From positions 1-64,000 of the forward strand of contig CP009479.1 in assembly GCA_000965745.1 (NCBI GenBank): 64,000 nt of DNA, in the 5' to 3' direction. This document shows, in pieces, positions 8,429 through 17,359 of the stretch; the first letter of the stretch is position 1, and the number at the start of each line of letters is the position of its first letter. Source of the DNA: an uncultured archaeon (GTDB lineage: Archaea; Thermoplasmatota; Thermoplasmata; Thermoplasmatales; Thermoplasmataceae). The translations under genes were made by a program, and so were the position numbers. Under the pieces are notes generated by a model. That model was given only the letters and a program-made list of their open reading frames with translations, was not told the origin of the DNA and did no database searches.

Positions 8429-9337
8429 ATGTCTTTTCTTGAATCCGGTGGAGGCCTTGATACAAGATGCATACTCGCTCTGCAGCAGGACAACGAGCTT
8501 TTCAAGTTTCTCAAGTCGATAAGAGGCAAGATTCCTGCTTATATATTCCTGGAAGGCAATAATGCCCAGCTTCAGCTATACTTCAACTGTGAAGACACGA
8601 ATGCCCACGATATCTCCTTTCTTGAAAAATACGGTGCGATAAAATTCGATGAAGTTTATGTCATAAAACAGAAGATCAGCAATAGGGATGAATTGGGCAT
8701 TATAAGCAAGCTGATTTCGGAATATATGGTTGCCTCAAATGCCGTGTATGTGTCAAACGGGTGGCTTATTGTTGACCTGAGGTTCCACGGATCAAAATAC
8801 CGGAGTGTATCACAGATACTTGCAACACATATGCACAAAACCCAAAGGATCAGGCTGCTCTACCTTGGAAATTCGCCTGGCCTATCGACTATTTTAGACG
8901 AGCTTAACTCGGAAGTCCCTCTGTCTACTGTCATCTTTGAGATTCCGCTGGAAGTTGCAAATGTCCCGGACTCTCTTCTCAGGGAGGACATTGATCTTCT
9001 TGAGACTGAAAACAGCCTGCTTCTTGATAACAAAATCAAGGTGATTCTTTACGGGAAAGACGAAGAAGGGAATCTCGTTGCCATATCCGAAGATCATGTT
9101 ACAAATATACTACTCTCTGAAATAAGGAAAAGGGCCAATGAGCAGATGATTATAAGGTATAACATGTTTGTAAAGAGAAAGGGTGATCAGGTCCGAATGC
9201 TGGTGATCATGCCTTCGAACCAGATAAACGGATATCTCAGGACCGTGTTTTCAGTTGCCATGGAGAATCACCAGTCCCCGGTGTCACTGGTTGCTGCTGC
9301 CCCCTACGGAAAGGATGTTATCAAGTCCTTTACCTGA
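8429..9337 (+). CDS. Uncharacterised protein, paralogue 2 of a divergent pair
   Basis: This 302-residue soluble protein shares three blocks with the product of the gene at 6772 (see that entry), in the same order and spacing, so the two arose by duplication and diverged strongly. Residues 1-160 hold a tandem alpha/beta pattern, the middle block LLYLGNSPGLSTILDEL follows, and the C-terminal 90 residues include MFVKRKGDQVRMLVIMPSNQ. No catalytic motif, metal site or DNA-binding motif was found. AT-rich promoter-like sequence lies 25-50 bases upstream of the ATG. Confidence 0.6.
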   Translation: MSFLESGGGLDTRCILALQQDNELFKFLKSIRGKIPAYIFLEGNNAQLQLYFNCEDTNAHDISFLEKYGAIKFDEVYVIKQKISNRDELGIISKLISEYMVASNAVYVSNGWLIVDLRFHGSKYRSVSQILATHMHKTQRIRLLYLGNSPGLSTILDELNSEVPLSTVIFEIPLEVANVPDSLLREDIDLLETENSLLLDNKIKVILYGKDEEGNLVAISEDHVTNILLSEIRKRANEQMIIRYNMFVKRKGDQVRMLVIMPSNQINGYLRTVFSVAMENHQSPVSLVAAAPYGKDVIKSFT

Positions 9338-9398
9338 TCATGGGGCTCATAGATGATAGGAACAATAGTGGCTTCAACAGCTATTCCCATTGCTGGCA

Positions 9399-10646
9399 CT
9401 ATTCGAATGATGCCTCCCTGTAGTTGATGCCAAGTTCTTCAGCGTAATTCCAGCTTTCATCCAGTTCGCTCTGGTATGGCTTTCTGGCTATATCCTGTGC
9501 ACGCCTGTTGAAATCCCTGGAGGTCGGGTCTGCAAAAGCTTCCGGCCTGTATTGTGCCATAATATTCACCGGAACGTCGTTCATGTTGTCGGATATCCAT
9601 TTCAGCACAGGTTTTGTGCAGCACTCCACGTGGTTTGGCATTATCAGATGCCTGATCATTACATCTTCATTCCATTGATTCAGCTTCTTCAGGTTGGACG
9701 TGACTGTTTCGTAATACCAGGGAGTTCTGGAAAGCCTGACCGCACATCCCCCGGGCCCGAACTTGAAATCCGGAAGCCATATGTCAACAAGTGGCCGGAG
9801 TATTTCCATTGCCTCTAAGGAAAGGAACATATTTGTGTTGAAGAGTATTGGAACATTGAAAAATCCATCATGTTCGGAGAATTCCTTTCTGTAAGGGTAG
9901 GGAAAATGGTCTTGCTTGACAACCATTATGCCGGAACTGATAAAGGGAGACTCCGCCTTCGATCCCTCGTTTCCCATATGCCATATTGAGTCCACGATGG
10001 AATGCAGGTGAATGCTTGGTTCACCGCCGACATAATTTATATTGTGGCATCCCTCGTTTCTCAGCTGCATTGCCATGTCTGCGATATCTTTTCCAGATAC
10101 GGGAACCCCATTGAACCTGTCTCTTGAAATGTCAGAATTCTGGCAGAAGAGGCACCTCATGTTGCATGAAGTGAAGAAGATGGTGCCTGAACCGTGAGTG
10201 CCCCTGAATACCAGCTCCTCCCCGGTATGGTGAAAGAATGAGCTCACCCTGCTCTCGTCAGTGAGCATGCAGGCGCCGAGCCTTTTGCCTTCGACACGGT
10301 CAACTTTGCATCTCCAACGGCAAAAGATGCAACTTCTGAGCATATTTGATGTTATGTCCCTTGCAAGGTCAAGAAGGCTGTATTCAGGAACAGGCAATTC
10401 ACTTAATTTCTGTCCCTGCAGAACCGATTTCTTGAGCCTCTTGAATGACCTGGCAGACTTCCGGTATATTTCCATGTGCTTCCCTACATCAGTATCTGCA
10501 AAGGCCCGTGAATTTCCGGCATCGGTGTATCTTGCGATAAGGTATTTCGCAGGAAACCGGTTTAGGGAGACTCCCTTGTACCAGTCCAGCCTTCTGCCTA
10601 TCCGGTCCCAAATCGAAAGGTCACCGAAGCGCTCATAGACCTGCAT
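9399..10646 (-). CDS. Radical SAM protein, PflX-like (COG1313 type)
   Basis: The radical SAM site is CNMRCLFC (C-x3-C-x2-C), followed by QNSDISRDRFNG, and a GGEP motif (YVGGEPSIH). An extra N-terminal cysteine cluster, CIFCRWRCKVDR...LGAC, is typical of PflX-like proteins, which resemble pyruvate formate-lyase activases but have no settled substrate. The protein would bind a 4Fe-4S cluster and cleave S-adenosylmethionine in the cytosol. Two in-frame starts exist, ATG 10658 and ATG 10646. The second lies about 27 bases from the TATA-like CTTAAATACT at 10669-10678 and is preferred. It is transcribed alone, diverging from the short gene at 10767. Confidence 0.8.
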   Translation of the reverse strand: MQVYERFGDLSIWDRIGRRLDWYKGVSLNRFPAKYLIARYTDAGNSRAFADTDVGKHMEIYRKSARSFKRLKKSVLQGQKLSELPVPEYSLLDLARDITSNMLRSCIFCRWRCKVDRVEGKRLGACMLTDESRVSSFFHHTGEELVFRGTHGSGTIFFTSCNMRCLFCQNSDISRDRFNGVPVSGKDIADMAMQLRNEGCHNINYVGGEPSIHLHSIVDSIWHMGNEGSKAESPFISSGIMVVKQDHFPYPYRKEFSEHDGFFNVPILFNTNMFLSLEAMEILRPLVDIWLPDFKFGPGGCAVRLSRTPWYYETVTSNLKKLNQWNEDVMIRHLIMPNHVECCTKPVLKWISDNMNDVPVNIMAQYRPEAFADPTSRDFNRRAQDIARKPYQSELDESWNYAEELGINYREASFE

Positions 10647-10766
10647 ATGCAGTACCATTCACAAATCAGTATTTAAGCGTTAAAGACCCTGTTGAAAATC
10701 TGGCGCCCTTTGGAGTGAGACCCGTGTCCCAAAATATTGCTATACAAGTGTGCTTTATGAATACCT

Positions 10767-11129
10767 ATGGATATGGCAGAAAAAATAAAACAAACCCTTG
10801 AAAAATGGCTCGAAACTGGAGAAGTGGATGTAAGAGATTTTTTTGAGGCCGCAGACACCCATTGGGAATCATTTATCAGTTCTGAATTTTCTGCGATTGA
10901 GGAGGAGATAAAAACAGATCCCGAAAAAGCCTACAGCCACCTGGTATCCCTTTCTGATTTCACCGGGCACGCAGCGCAGAAGAAACCAAGAATCATAAGG
11001 GTATTGACCGGATTCATAAGGAAGTTTATCGACATAATGCATAAACTTAAAACGGTTCTGGGTGCACAGAGCTTCTCCGTTTCAGTTTCGCTCCCTTTCT
11101 ACCTTTCACTGAGCCTGACCTTTTCATGA
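10767..11129 (+). CDS. Hypothetical protein, helical N-terminal part
   Basis: The 120-residue product is not recognised. Residues 1-95 are rich in charged residues and should be helical (MAEKIKQTLEKWLETG, then DFFEAADTHWESF), while the last 22 residues (SFSVSVSLPFYLSLSLTFS) are unusually rich in serine and hydrophobic residues. A TATA-like AAAATATTGCTATAC lies 20-34 bases before the ATG. It is alone between the divergent radical SAM gene and prpD. The odd C-terminus could reflect a frameshift near 11060. Confidence 0.5.
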   Translation: MDMAEKIKQTLEKWLETGEVDVRDFFEAADTHWESFISSEFSAIEEEIKTDPEKAYSHLVSLSDFTGHAAQKKPRIIRVLTGFIRKFIDIMHKLKTVLGAQSFSVSVSLPFYLSLSLTFS

Positions 11130-11224
11130 TCAGTGGTGTGGTTTCGTGAAGAAAAGATTTGGCGGGAAAGATTCTTTATTGAATAGGAGTGCCTAAAAAT
11201 ACGTGTTAAGGCACTTCTGGGAAC

Positions 11225-11233
11225 TTATTTATA
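11225..11233 (+). promoter_or_regulatory. TATA box of the prp operon
   Basis: TTATTTATA is centred 26 bases before the prpD ATG at 11255, so the operon mRNA is probably leaderless. Confidence 0.55.
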
Positions 11234-11254
11234 GATTCCAATCATTCAAACAGG

Positions 11255-12589
11255 ATGGACAACACTGTTCAGAAAATTTATGATTTTTCAACTGAAGTGG
11301 ACAGACAGGGATTTTCTTCCGAAGTTACAAACGAAATAAAGAAGAGGATTGCAGACTCCATATTCACATCATACGGAGCAAAGGATTCGGTGCCAATCAA
11401 CATCATGAGAAAGGCTCTCCTTCCATCAGGCTCAAAAAGAAATTCAACTGTATACTTCACCCGGCAGACTGCTTCTCCGGAAATTGCCACCTTTATAAAC
11501 GGAAGCATGACGAGGTATCTTGACTACAATGACACATATCTCTCAAAGGAAGCACTGCACCCTTCCGACAATGTTCCTCCGGTAATGGCACTATCTGAAA
11601 GCTTCGACATCGACGGGAAGAGATCAATAAACGCAATAGGGGTGGCGTACCAGGTAGTATGCTCCCTCGCTGATGCCGTATCAATAAGAGACCTTGGCTG
11701 GGACCATGTGACTTACATATCAATATCAGCTGCATCGGGCCTGGCCCATCTTCTGGATCTGGACCCGGTCAAGTTTGAGAATGCAGTAAGCCTCGGGATA
11801 AACAACAATATAAGCATGAGGCAGACAAGAGCGGGCGAGTTGAGCATGTGGAAAGGATGCACGGCCGCAAACGCTTCCAGGAACAGCGTTTTCGCCACAT
11901 TACTGGCAAATGACGGCTTTACAGGACCCTACCCGGTCTTTGAAGGGGAGATGGGATTTTTCAAGCAGGTATCAGGAGAGTTCAACCTCGACCTGAAAGC
12001 TGACAGGATAAAGAAGACCATGATAAAGAACTATCCTGTGGAATACCACGCCATGAGCGCGGCTGAGGCTGCTTCCAATATCAGAAACAGGATGAAGGGA
12101 GATATAAAGAAAATCGAGGTTGAGACCTTCACCGTTGCCCACACGATAATAATAAAGGACCCTGAAAAGCTCAGGCCAAAGACCAAGGAAACAGCAGACC
12201 ACAGCATGCCGTTCATAATCGCCTACACGCTTGCATACGGTGACCCTGTGCCGGATTCCTACAGTGACAAGTACCTGAAAGACGGAAGAATACTGGACCT
12301 CATAGACAGGTCCACCTTCAGGGTCACAGAGAAATTTGATTCCATGTACCCTGAGTTCCTTCCGGTGAAGATAAAAGTTACAACAGACGCAGGAGAGTAT
12401 GAGGAAGAGATAGACATACCGAAAGGGCACCACAAGAGCCCCTACTCCTGGGATGACCTGAGGAAGAAAGGGGCGAGGGTTGCAGGCGATGATTTCGCAA
12501 AGAACGTTGTCGATCTTGTGAGCAGTTTCGAGAAAAGAAGTGCCAGGGAACTTCTTGAGGTGATTTCCGATGTCGATACTGAGAGATAA
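11255..12589 (+). CDS. prpD: MmgE/PrpD family protein, probable 2-methylcitrate dehydratase
   Basis: The 444-residue protein has the MmgE/PrpD layout: an all-helical first domain with FINGSMTRYLDYNDTY (conserved family motif near residue 85) and SDNVPPVMALSE, a Gly/Ala-rich second helix set, then an alpha/beta lid ending in IDIPKGHHKSPYSWDDL. PrpD dehydrates 2-methylcitrate to 2-methyl-cis-aconitate. Its place as first gene of prpD-prpB-prpC supports this role rather than another MmgE/PrpD activity. Its 3' end overlaps prpB by 20 bases. No cofactor motif is expected in this family. It is cytosolic. Confidence 0.85.
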   Translation: MDNTVQKIYDFSTEVDRQGFSSEVTNEIKKRIADSIFTSYGAKDSVPINIMRKALLPSGSKRNSTVYFTRQTASPEIATFINGSMTRYLDYNDTYLSKEALHPSDNVPPVMALSESFDIDGKRSINAIGVAYQVVCSLADAVSIRDLGWDHVTYISISAASGLAHLLDLDPVKFENAVSLGINNNISMRQTRAGELSMWKGCTAANASRNSVFATLLANDGFTGPYPVFEGEMGFFKQVSGEFNLDLKADRIKKTMIKNYPVEYHAMSAAEAASNIRNRMKGDIKKIEVETFTVAHTIIIKDPEKLRPKTKETADHSMPFIIAYTLAYGDPVPDSYSDKYLKDGRILDLIDRSTFRVTEKFDSMYPEFLPVKIKVTTDAGEYEEEIDIPKGHHKSPYSWDDLRKKGARVAGDDFAKNVVDLVSSFEKRSARELLEVISDVDTER

Positions 12590-13469
12590 TTCCAACGGTG
12601 GCCCTGATGAGTTGAGGAGGCTTATTTCAAAGGGGGCTGTAGTTGCGCCGGGCGCCTATAATGGAGTGTCGGCGCTGATCGCCCAGCAGGCGGGCTTCGA
12701 AGCGCTGTACATGTCAGGATCCGGAGTGGCAGGCAACATGGGGCTGCCCGACCTCTCGATGACCACGCTTACTGAAGTAGTCGAGGATGCAAGGAGAATC
12801 GTCTCCGTTTCCAGGCTGCCGCTTATTGTTGATGCAGATACAGGGTTCGGGGAGACAATGAATGTTGTACGGACCACACGAATGATGGAGGATGCTGGGG
12901 TAGCCGCCATACACCTCGAGGATCAGGTCCTCCCGAAAAGATGCGGCCATCTCTCGGGCAAGAAAGTTGTACCGTTGGATGAAATGGTGAAAAAGATAAG
13001 GGCAGCTGTATCGGCAAGAAGGAACGAGAACTTCATGATCATTGCCAGAACCGATGCAAGAGCCGTGGAAGGAGTGAAAGAAGCTATTGAACGGTCAAAG
13101 GAATATGTCGAGGCCGGTGCAGACGCAATCTTTACAGAAGCGCTCGAGTCGAGGGATGAGTTCAGGGAGTTTGCCCGTGAACTGGATGTCCCTCTCCTGG
13201 CCAACATGACCGAGTTCGGGAAAAGCCCACTCCTCAGTGTTGATGAACTTGAGGAAATAGGATACAGGATCGTGATCTTTCCGCTCACGGGGTTCAGGGT
13301 CAGCCTTAAGGCGGTCAAAGACTCGTATATCCAGCTGAAGAGAGATGGAACACAGAACAACTTCCTTGACAGGCTTATGACCAGGAAAGACTATTATGAC
13401 CTGATAGGTTATAATGAATACGAGAAGGAGGATAACGAGATTTTCAATTACAAGGGTGTGAAAAAATGA
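12570..13469 (+). CDS. prpB: 2-Methylisocitrate lyase
   Basis: The 299-residue TIM-barrel protein belongs to the isocitrate lyase/PEP mutase superfamily. The signature KRCGH (in PKRCGHLSGK) carries the catalytic cysteine, DADTGFGE holds metal-binding aspartates, and ARTDARA matches the next barrel strand. The length (about 295 residues) fits PrpB, not the longer isocitrate lyases. The enzyme splits 2-methylisocitrate into pyruvate and succinate. The start overlaps prpD by 20 bases and the stop overlaps prpC (ATGA), so translation is coupled. Confidence 0.9.
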   Translation: MSILRDNSNGGPDELRRLISKGAVVAPGAYNGVSALIAQQAGFEALYMSGSGVAGNMGLPDLSMTTLTEVVEDARRIVSVSRLPLIVDADTGFGETMNVVRTTRMMEDAGVAAIHLEDQVLPKRCGHLSGKKVVPLDEMVKKIRAAVSARRNENFMIIARTDARAVEGVKEAIERSKEYVEAGADAIFTEALESRDEFREFARELDVPLLANMTEFGKSPLLSVDELEEIGYRIVIFPLTGFRVSLKAVKDSYIQLKRDGTQNNFLDRLMTRKDYYDLIGYNEYEKEDNEIFNYKGVKK

Positions 13470-14530
13470 GCGAAATTGAGGTGCCCAAAGGGCTTAACGG
13501 TGTTGTAGTTGATGAGACCGCAGTAGCGACAACTGATGATTCGGGAAATCTCCTATACAGGGGATACAGGGCAGTGGAACTCGCTGAGAGAGTTGATGCT
13601 GCGGATGTGGCCTACCTGATAGTAAACGACAGGCTTCCTTCCGACTCAGAAAGAAAGGAATTTGCGCATAAGTTGAAGGAACATTCAGGGATGGATGGAA
13701 AAGTCTCAGAGGTAATGAAACTCCTGAAGGAGAAAGACGTAATGAGGAACCTCAGGTCAATTGTTTCCCTTTACCCGTATGAATCGAAGGATGACAGCGA
13801 CCTGCTTCTGGAAATAGCTGCGAGATTCCCGAGAATTATTTCGGACACGTTCAGGATTTCCCGGGGCCAGGAACCGCTGGAAGATGTGGACGCATCTTTT
13901 TCTGAAAGGCTCTATTACCTTTTTACCGGAAAGAAGGACGCGGAAAAGGCCAGGTATCTCAACAAACTGCTTATCCTGTACATGGAACACGAGTTTAATG
14001 CTTCAACCTTCGCACTCCGTGTAACTGCATCCACTCTCGCGGACCCGGTTTCCAGCATCGTAAGCGCTCTCGCCACGCTGAAGGGACCACTGCATGGGGG
14101 CGCAAATGCCGAGATACTTGATTTTTTCCTTGGGTTCAAGGACGAGGAGGAGGCACGAAACTATGTCGATGAAAAAGTTGCCAGCAAGGAGAAGATAATG
14201 GGTTTTGGCCACAGAGTCTACAAGACAAGGGATCCAAGGGCGCAGTTTGTGAAGGAAGAGATAAGAAAGATGGACAAGGAAGCCCACATATTCAAGATTG
14301 CAGAGGCCATTGAAAACAGGATGTGGGAGAAGAAGAAAGTCCCGGCCAATCTCGACTTCTACGCTGCGATATACATGCACATGCTCGGAATTGACCAGAA
14401 TCTGTACACACCGCTTTTTGCGTCTTCAAGAGTATACGGCTGGATCGCCCACTACAACGAGCAGCTAGAAGGAAACAAGATTATCAGGCCCTCGTCAAGA
14501 TACGTGGGCAAGACTGGAAGAGAACTGTGA
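13466..14530 (+). CDS. prpC: Citrate/2-methylcitrate synthase
   Basis: This 354-residue protein is a small citrate synthase. Catalytic histidines appear in GPLHGGANAE and GFGHRVYKTRDPR, and NLDFYAAIYMHMLGI matches the conserved C-terminal aspartate region. It condenses oxaloacetate with propionyl-CoA (or acetyl-CoA). Because it is the last gene of the prp operon, 2-methylcitrate synthase is the likely main role, but many archaeal enzymes of this type accept both substrates, and without a second synthase in view either assignment is possible. The ATG lies in an ATGA overlap with prpB. Confidence 0.85.
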   Translation: MSEIEVPKGLNGVVVDETAVATTDDSGNLLYRGYRAVELAERVDAADVAYLIVNDRLPSDSERKEFAHKLKEHSGMDGKVSEVMKLLKEKDVMRNLRSIVSLYPYESKDDSDLLLEIAARFPRIISDTFRISRGQEPLEDVDASFSERLYYLFTGKKDAEKARYLNKLLILYMEHEFNASTFALRVTASTLADPVSSIVSALATLKGPLHGGANAEILDFFLGFKDEEEARNYVDEKVASKEKIMGFGHRVYKTRDPRAQFVKEEIRKMDKEAHIFKIAEAIENRMWEKKKVPANLDFYAAIYMHMLGIDQNLYTPLFASSRVYGWIAHYNEQLEGNKIIRPSSRYVGKTGREL

Positions 14531-14533
14531 TCA

Positions 14534-14896
14534 TTAGATCACTTTAACTTCTATTTTCCTGCCCGACCGGTCGTAAGCTGAGAAGTTTTCAAGCATATAG
14601 GGGAATCCCACAATTATGTGGACAGGGCCGCTGTTTGAAAACATGTTCAGGTCAGCATCAGATGGTTCTGTCACGCCGGAAGGGTGGGAATGCACGGAGC
14701 CCACAAGGCTGAAATCTATAGGCTTGTTGTAGAGCATGAAAATTGTGTGATGATCGCCCTGCACTGTCCCTGGAAGAAGTGCTATCTCATAAATCAGGTG
14801 ATCTTCCGCCCTGAGCAGCGCCCCAAACTCGTTCGGGTATGAGTCCATGGATGCCTCCAGTATCATGCGGAGAGTCCTTTTTCTAATTGACCACAT
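14534..14896 (-). CDS. JAMM/MPN+ domain metalloprotease
   Basis: The 120-residue protein is essentially one JAMM domain: E23 (NEFGALL), the zinc ligands H69 and H71 in VHSHPSG, then S79 and D82 in EPSDAD, which completes the E...HxH...SxxD pattern. Archaeal proteins of this size are desampylases (removing ubiquitin-like SAMP modifiers) or related isopeptidases; which one applies cannot be read from sequence. The gene is the last of the minus-strand run with NAD kinase and IMPase, and overlaps NAD kinase by 14 bases. Confidence 0.82.
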   Translation of the reverse strand: MWSIRKRTLRMILEASMDSYPNEFGALLRAEDHLIYEIALLPGTVQGDHHTIFMLYNKPIDFSLVGSVHSHPSGVTEPSDADLNMFSNSGPVHIIVGFPYMLENFSAYDRSGRKIEVKVI

Positions 14897-15698
14897 TCCT
14901 CAACAGTTTTCTCCTCATTCTTTCGTAGAATGAGCCAAGGGTGACGAACCTCGCTTTCTTTTCAGAAACGCGGACCCTTATATCGTCGTCCGGAGAGACC
15001 GGGTACTCAGTGTGCCCGTCGAATATCAGGATGCAGTCCTGGTTCTTGCCCCTGAGATTGATTGTAATCTCCTCGTCCTCTGATACCACCAATGGCCTTA
15101 TCTTAACATTGAACGGAGCTATATAAGATACGACCATTGCGTTGATCTTTGGCGACAATATAGGGCCGCCGGTGCTGTAGGCGTAGGAAGTCGATCCTAT
15201 GGGTGTAGCAACGATGACGCCATCCGCAGCAATGTTGTCGATGAAGGTGCTGTTCACGTACAGGCCGAATTTCCTGATCTTTGATACCCTGTTTGTATGT
15301 ATCACGACTTCATTGGTGCAGTGCTGGATCTCCTCCCCGTTAACGATTACCTTGATCCTTTCAGACTCTTCGATTCTGTATTCTCCGCGGACGAGCTTGT
15401 ATATCGATTTCTCCACTTCACCTATCTCAACCTCACTCAGGAATCCAAGCTTGCCCATGTTCACTCCTAGAACAGGGACGTCGCATTTGTTTATCGTCCT
15501 CAGGACTGTTCCGTCTCCGCCGACTGTTATGATTATATCTGCTGTCATTTTCTCAAGCGGGTCATGCCTGACATCAAGGAATTTTGCTGTCTCTTCGTCG
15601 TAAACTGTCACCCAGTCTGAAGGAAGCATCTCCTCTATCTTCCTTACCACCAGTGCACATCTTTTGCAGTCCTTCTTAATCACAAATCCTACTTTCAT
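14883..15698 (-). CDS. nadK: NAD kinase
   Basis: The 271-residue protein shows the NAD kinase motif GGDGT at residues 60-64, the NE/D segment CTNEVVIH, and the glycine-rich TPIGSTSYAYSTGGPI that forms the nucleotide site. It phosphorylates NAD(H) to NADP(H) in the cytosol. The ATG at 15698 overlaps the end of the IMPase gene (ATGA), and its 3' end overlaps the JAMM gene, so all three are likely co-translated. Confidence 0.92.
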   Translation of the reverse strand: MKVGFVIKKDCKRCALVVRKIEEMLPSDWVTVYDEETAKFLDVRHDPLEKMTADIIITVGGDGTVLRTINKCDVPVLGVNMGKLGFLSEVEIGEVEKSIYKLVRGEYRIEESERIKVIVNGEEIQHCTNEVVIHTNRVSKIRKFGLYVNSTFIDNIAADGVIVATPIGSTSYAYSTGGPILSPKINAMVVSYIAPFNVKIRPLVVSEDEEITINLRGKNQDCILIFDGHTEYPVSPDDDIRVRVSEKKARFVTLGSFYERMRRKLLRNVVN

Positions 15699-16465
15699 AT
15701 TATTCCGTCCAGTATTTCCCTGCTGCTGGCAGCTATCAGGTTGAATCTTCCCCTGACATCATTGGGAGCATTGAAATGCTCCCCCTTTTCATTTGTAACT
15801 ATGCCACCGGCCTCTCTTACCATGATAGTGCCGGCAGCAACATCCACACTCCTGAGCTTTGAATGCTGCCCGGTGTAAGCTAGTATATCAGTTGCTCCAT
15901 ACGCTACCAGGCACATTTCAAGGGAGGCGCACCCAAGTATCCTCGTTCTCCTGGCATTCCTGATCATGTTTTCGGAAATGCGGTCAATCCCCTTTGTAAG
16001 GTTCAGCCCGTACACGTTCTTGGGTCTTGAGCATACTGATATCTTCCTGCCATTGAGGAATGCGCCTTTGCCCTTCTCTGCTATGAAAACATCGCCGTTG
16101 CCCAGGTTCATTACGAATCCGCGGGAAACTGAGTCTGTGTCTTCCTTCCCAATAGCTATAGAGACGGAATAGAACGGGATCCCGTTAATCGCGTTATAAG
16201 TGCCGTCCACGGGGTCCACAATGAGGTTCTCGCCATATCCGCGATCGACAAGCCCGATTTCCTCGCTTATGATGTTGTAAGGAAGATCTCCTGATTTCAC
16301 CTGTTCCATGAGAATGTCTTCCGCGATCTTGTCTATGAAATGCGTGTTAGTTCCGTCCGCACCCATTCCGGTGATCCTGGAGCGGTCCTCTTTGAGATTC
16401 AGCGATTTGACTGAATCTATTATGCTTCTCCCTATATCTTCAAATATTCTGAATACTGGGTCCAA
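15695..16465 (-). CDS. Inositol monophosphatase / fructose-1,6-bisphosphatase family
   Basis: The 256-residue protein has both lithium-sensitive phosphatase motifs: SEEIG with metal-binding E68/E69, DPVDGTYNAINGIPF (D84, D87), and late DVAAGTIMVREAGG. Archaeal members usually hydrolyse both inositol-1-phosphate and fructose-1,6-bisphosphate. The start is a TTG at 16465 with a TATA-like AGTTAAATACG about 30 bases before it, so this gene probably has its own leaderless start downstream of rpoD. It is followed by overlapping nadK. Confidence 0.88.
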   Translation of the reverse strand: MDPVFRIFEDIGRSIIDSVKSLNLKEDRSRITGMGADGTNTHFIDKIAEDILMEQVKSGDLPYNIISEEIGLVDRGYGENLIVDPVDGTYNAINGIPFYSVSIAIGKEDTDSVSRGFVMNLGNGDVFIAEKGKGAFLNGRKISVCSRPKNVYGLNLTKGIDRISENMIRNARRTRILGCASLEMCLVAYGATDILAYTGQHSKLRSVDVAAGTIMVREAGGIVTNEKGEHFNAPNDVRGRFNLIAASSREILDGII

Positions 16466-16537
16466 TGTGTCCAGTATTTTAGAAGCGTATTTAACTATAA
16501 GTATGGAAAGAACAGAATAAAAAATGTGTTGTTGAGT

Positions 16538-17359
16538 CTAGTCTGTGGAAACTACGCTGTCCAGGAGCGTGTTAATTCTCTGGGGGATCCTCTTGAGTGC
16601 GTAATCCAGTACTTCGAGCGCGTTGAGTGAGCCGTCGGTCTCGAATTTAAAAACAAACCTGGTGTCGTCCTCCACAATCCTGACACCTTTTGCCTCAAAG
16701 AGCTGTACGATTTGCCTGTGAGGGACATCATCCGTGAATGTTATTGATTTCTTGTCTTCCTTCAGCACTGCATCAGGGCAGCTGTTCTTTATGAGCTCCC
16801 ACTGTTCAAATATTTCCTTGTCTACAGTGAATTCCCTATGATACTTGTATGACACTCCTGATGTGGCCTGCCATTTCGCGTGTTCTTTTGCCCTTCCCAG
16901 TATTGCTTCTGCACTGACAAGCATGGCCTGCTTCTCACTAAGTTTCACAATTGGTATGTTGGGATCAGACGCTACCAGGTCAGGATTATCCACTGCCTGG
17001 AGATCGGATGAAAGCACTTCACTAGGGCCGAGTTTGTTTATGGAGTATGTTACAGTGCAAAGGGGGCAGCCTTTTCCTTCACAGGAGCATTCGTCTCTGA
17101 AGTTCATCTTGAGGTCTGTCTTAAACGGTATGAGCCCGAGCCTGTGCGCTACAACTTCATCAAAAAGCGGGAGTGAGGAGTCGTAAACATTGCCCTCAGT
17201 GTCCCTTATCTGCCCGTGGTGGAACTGCACATTCTCAATTGCGAGTTTCGGGATATCGTTGACCAGGGTTCTTCTCAAAGCGTTTGCTATGGATGGGCTG
17301 ATCCCGTCAACTGAAAAACGTATAAATCTTTCAGAGGATTCTATTATTTTCAGAGGCAT
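16538..17359 (-). CDS. rpoD: DNA-directed RNA polymerase subunit D
   Basis: The 273-residue protein matches archaeal Rpo3/D (bacterial alpha, Rpb3 counterpart). The N-terminal dimerisation motif [12 protein letters not shown] is clear at residues 21-32. C91, C93, C98 and C101 ([11 protein letters not shown]) form a zinc loop like that of yeast Rpb3. The region where some archaeal D subunits hold a 4Fe-4S cluster (about residues 165-225) has a single cysteine, so a cluster there is unlikely. The start overlaps the last base of uS11. The gene ends the uS13-uS4-uS11-rpoD operon. Confidence 0.93.
   Translation of the reverse strand: MPLKIIESSERFIRFSVDGISPSIANALRRTLVNDIPKLAIENVQFHHGQIRDTEGNVYDSSLPLFDEVVAHRLGLIPFKTDLKMNFRDECSCEGKGCPLCTVTYSINKLGPSEVLSSDLQAVDNPDLVASDPNIPIVKLSEKQAMLVSAEAILGRAKEHAKWQATSGVSYKYHREFTVDKEIFEQWELIKNSCPDAVLKEDKKSITFTDDVPHRQIVQLFEAKGVRIVEDDTRFVFKFETDGSLNALEVLDYALKRIPQRINTLLDSVVSTD

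Noticed and set aside
11972-12595. 207-codon open frame on the minus strand across prpD
   Set aside because: It is antisense to a well-conserved enzyme gene and its product has no recognisable features.
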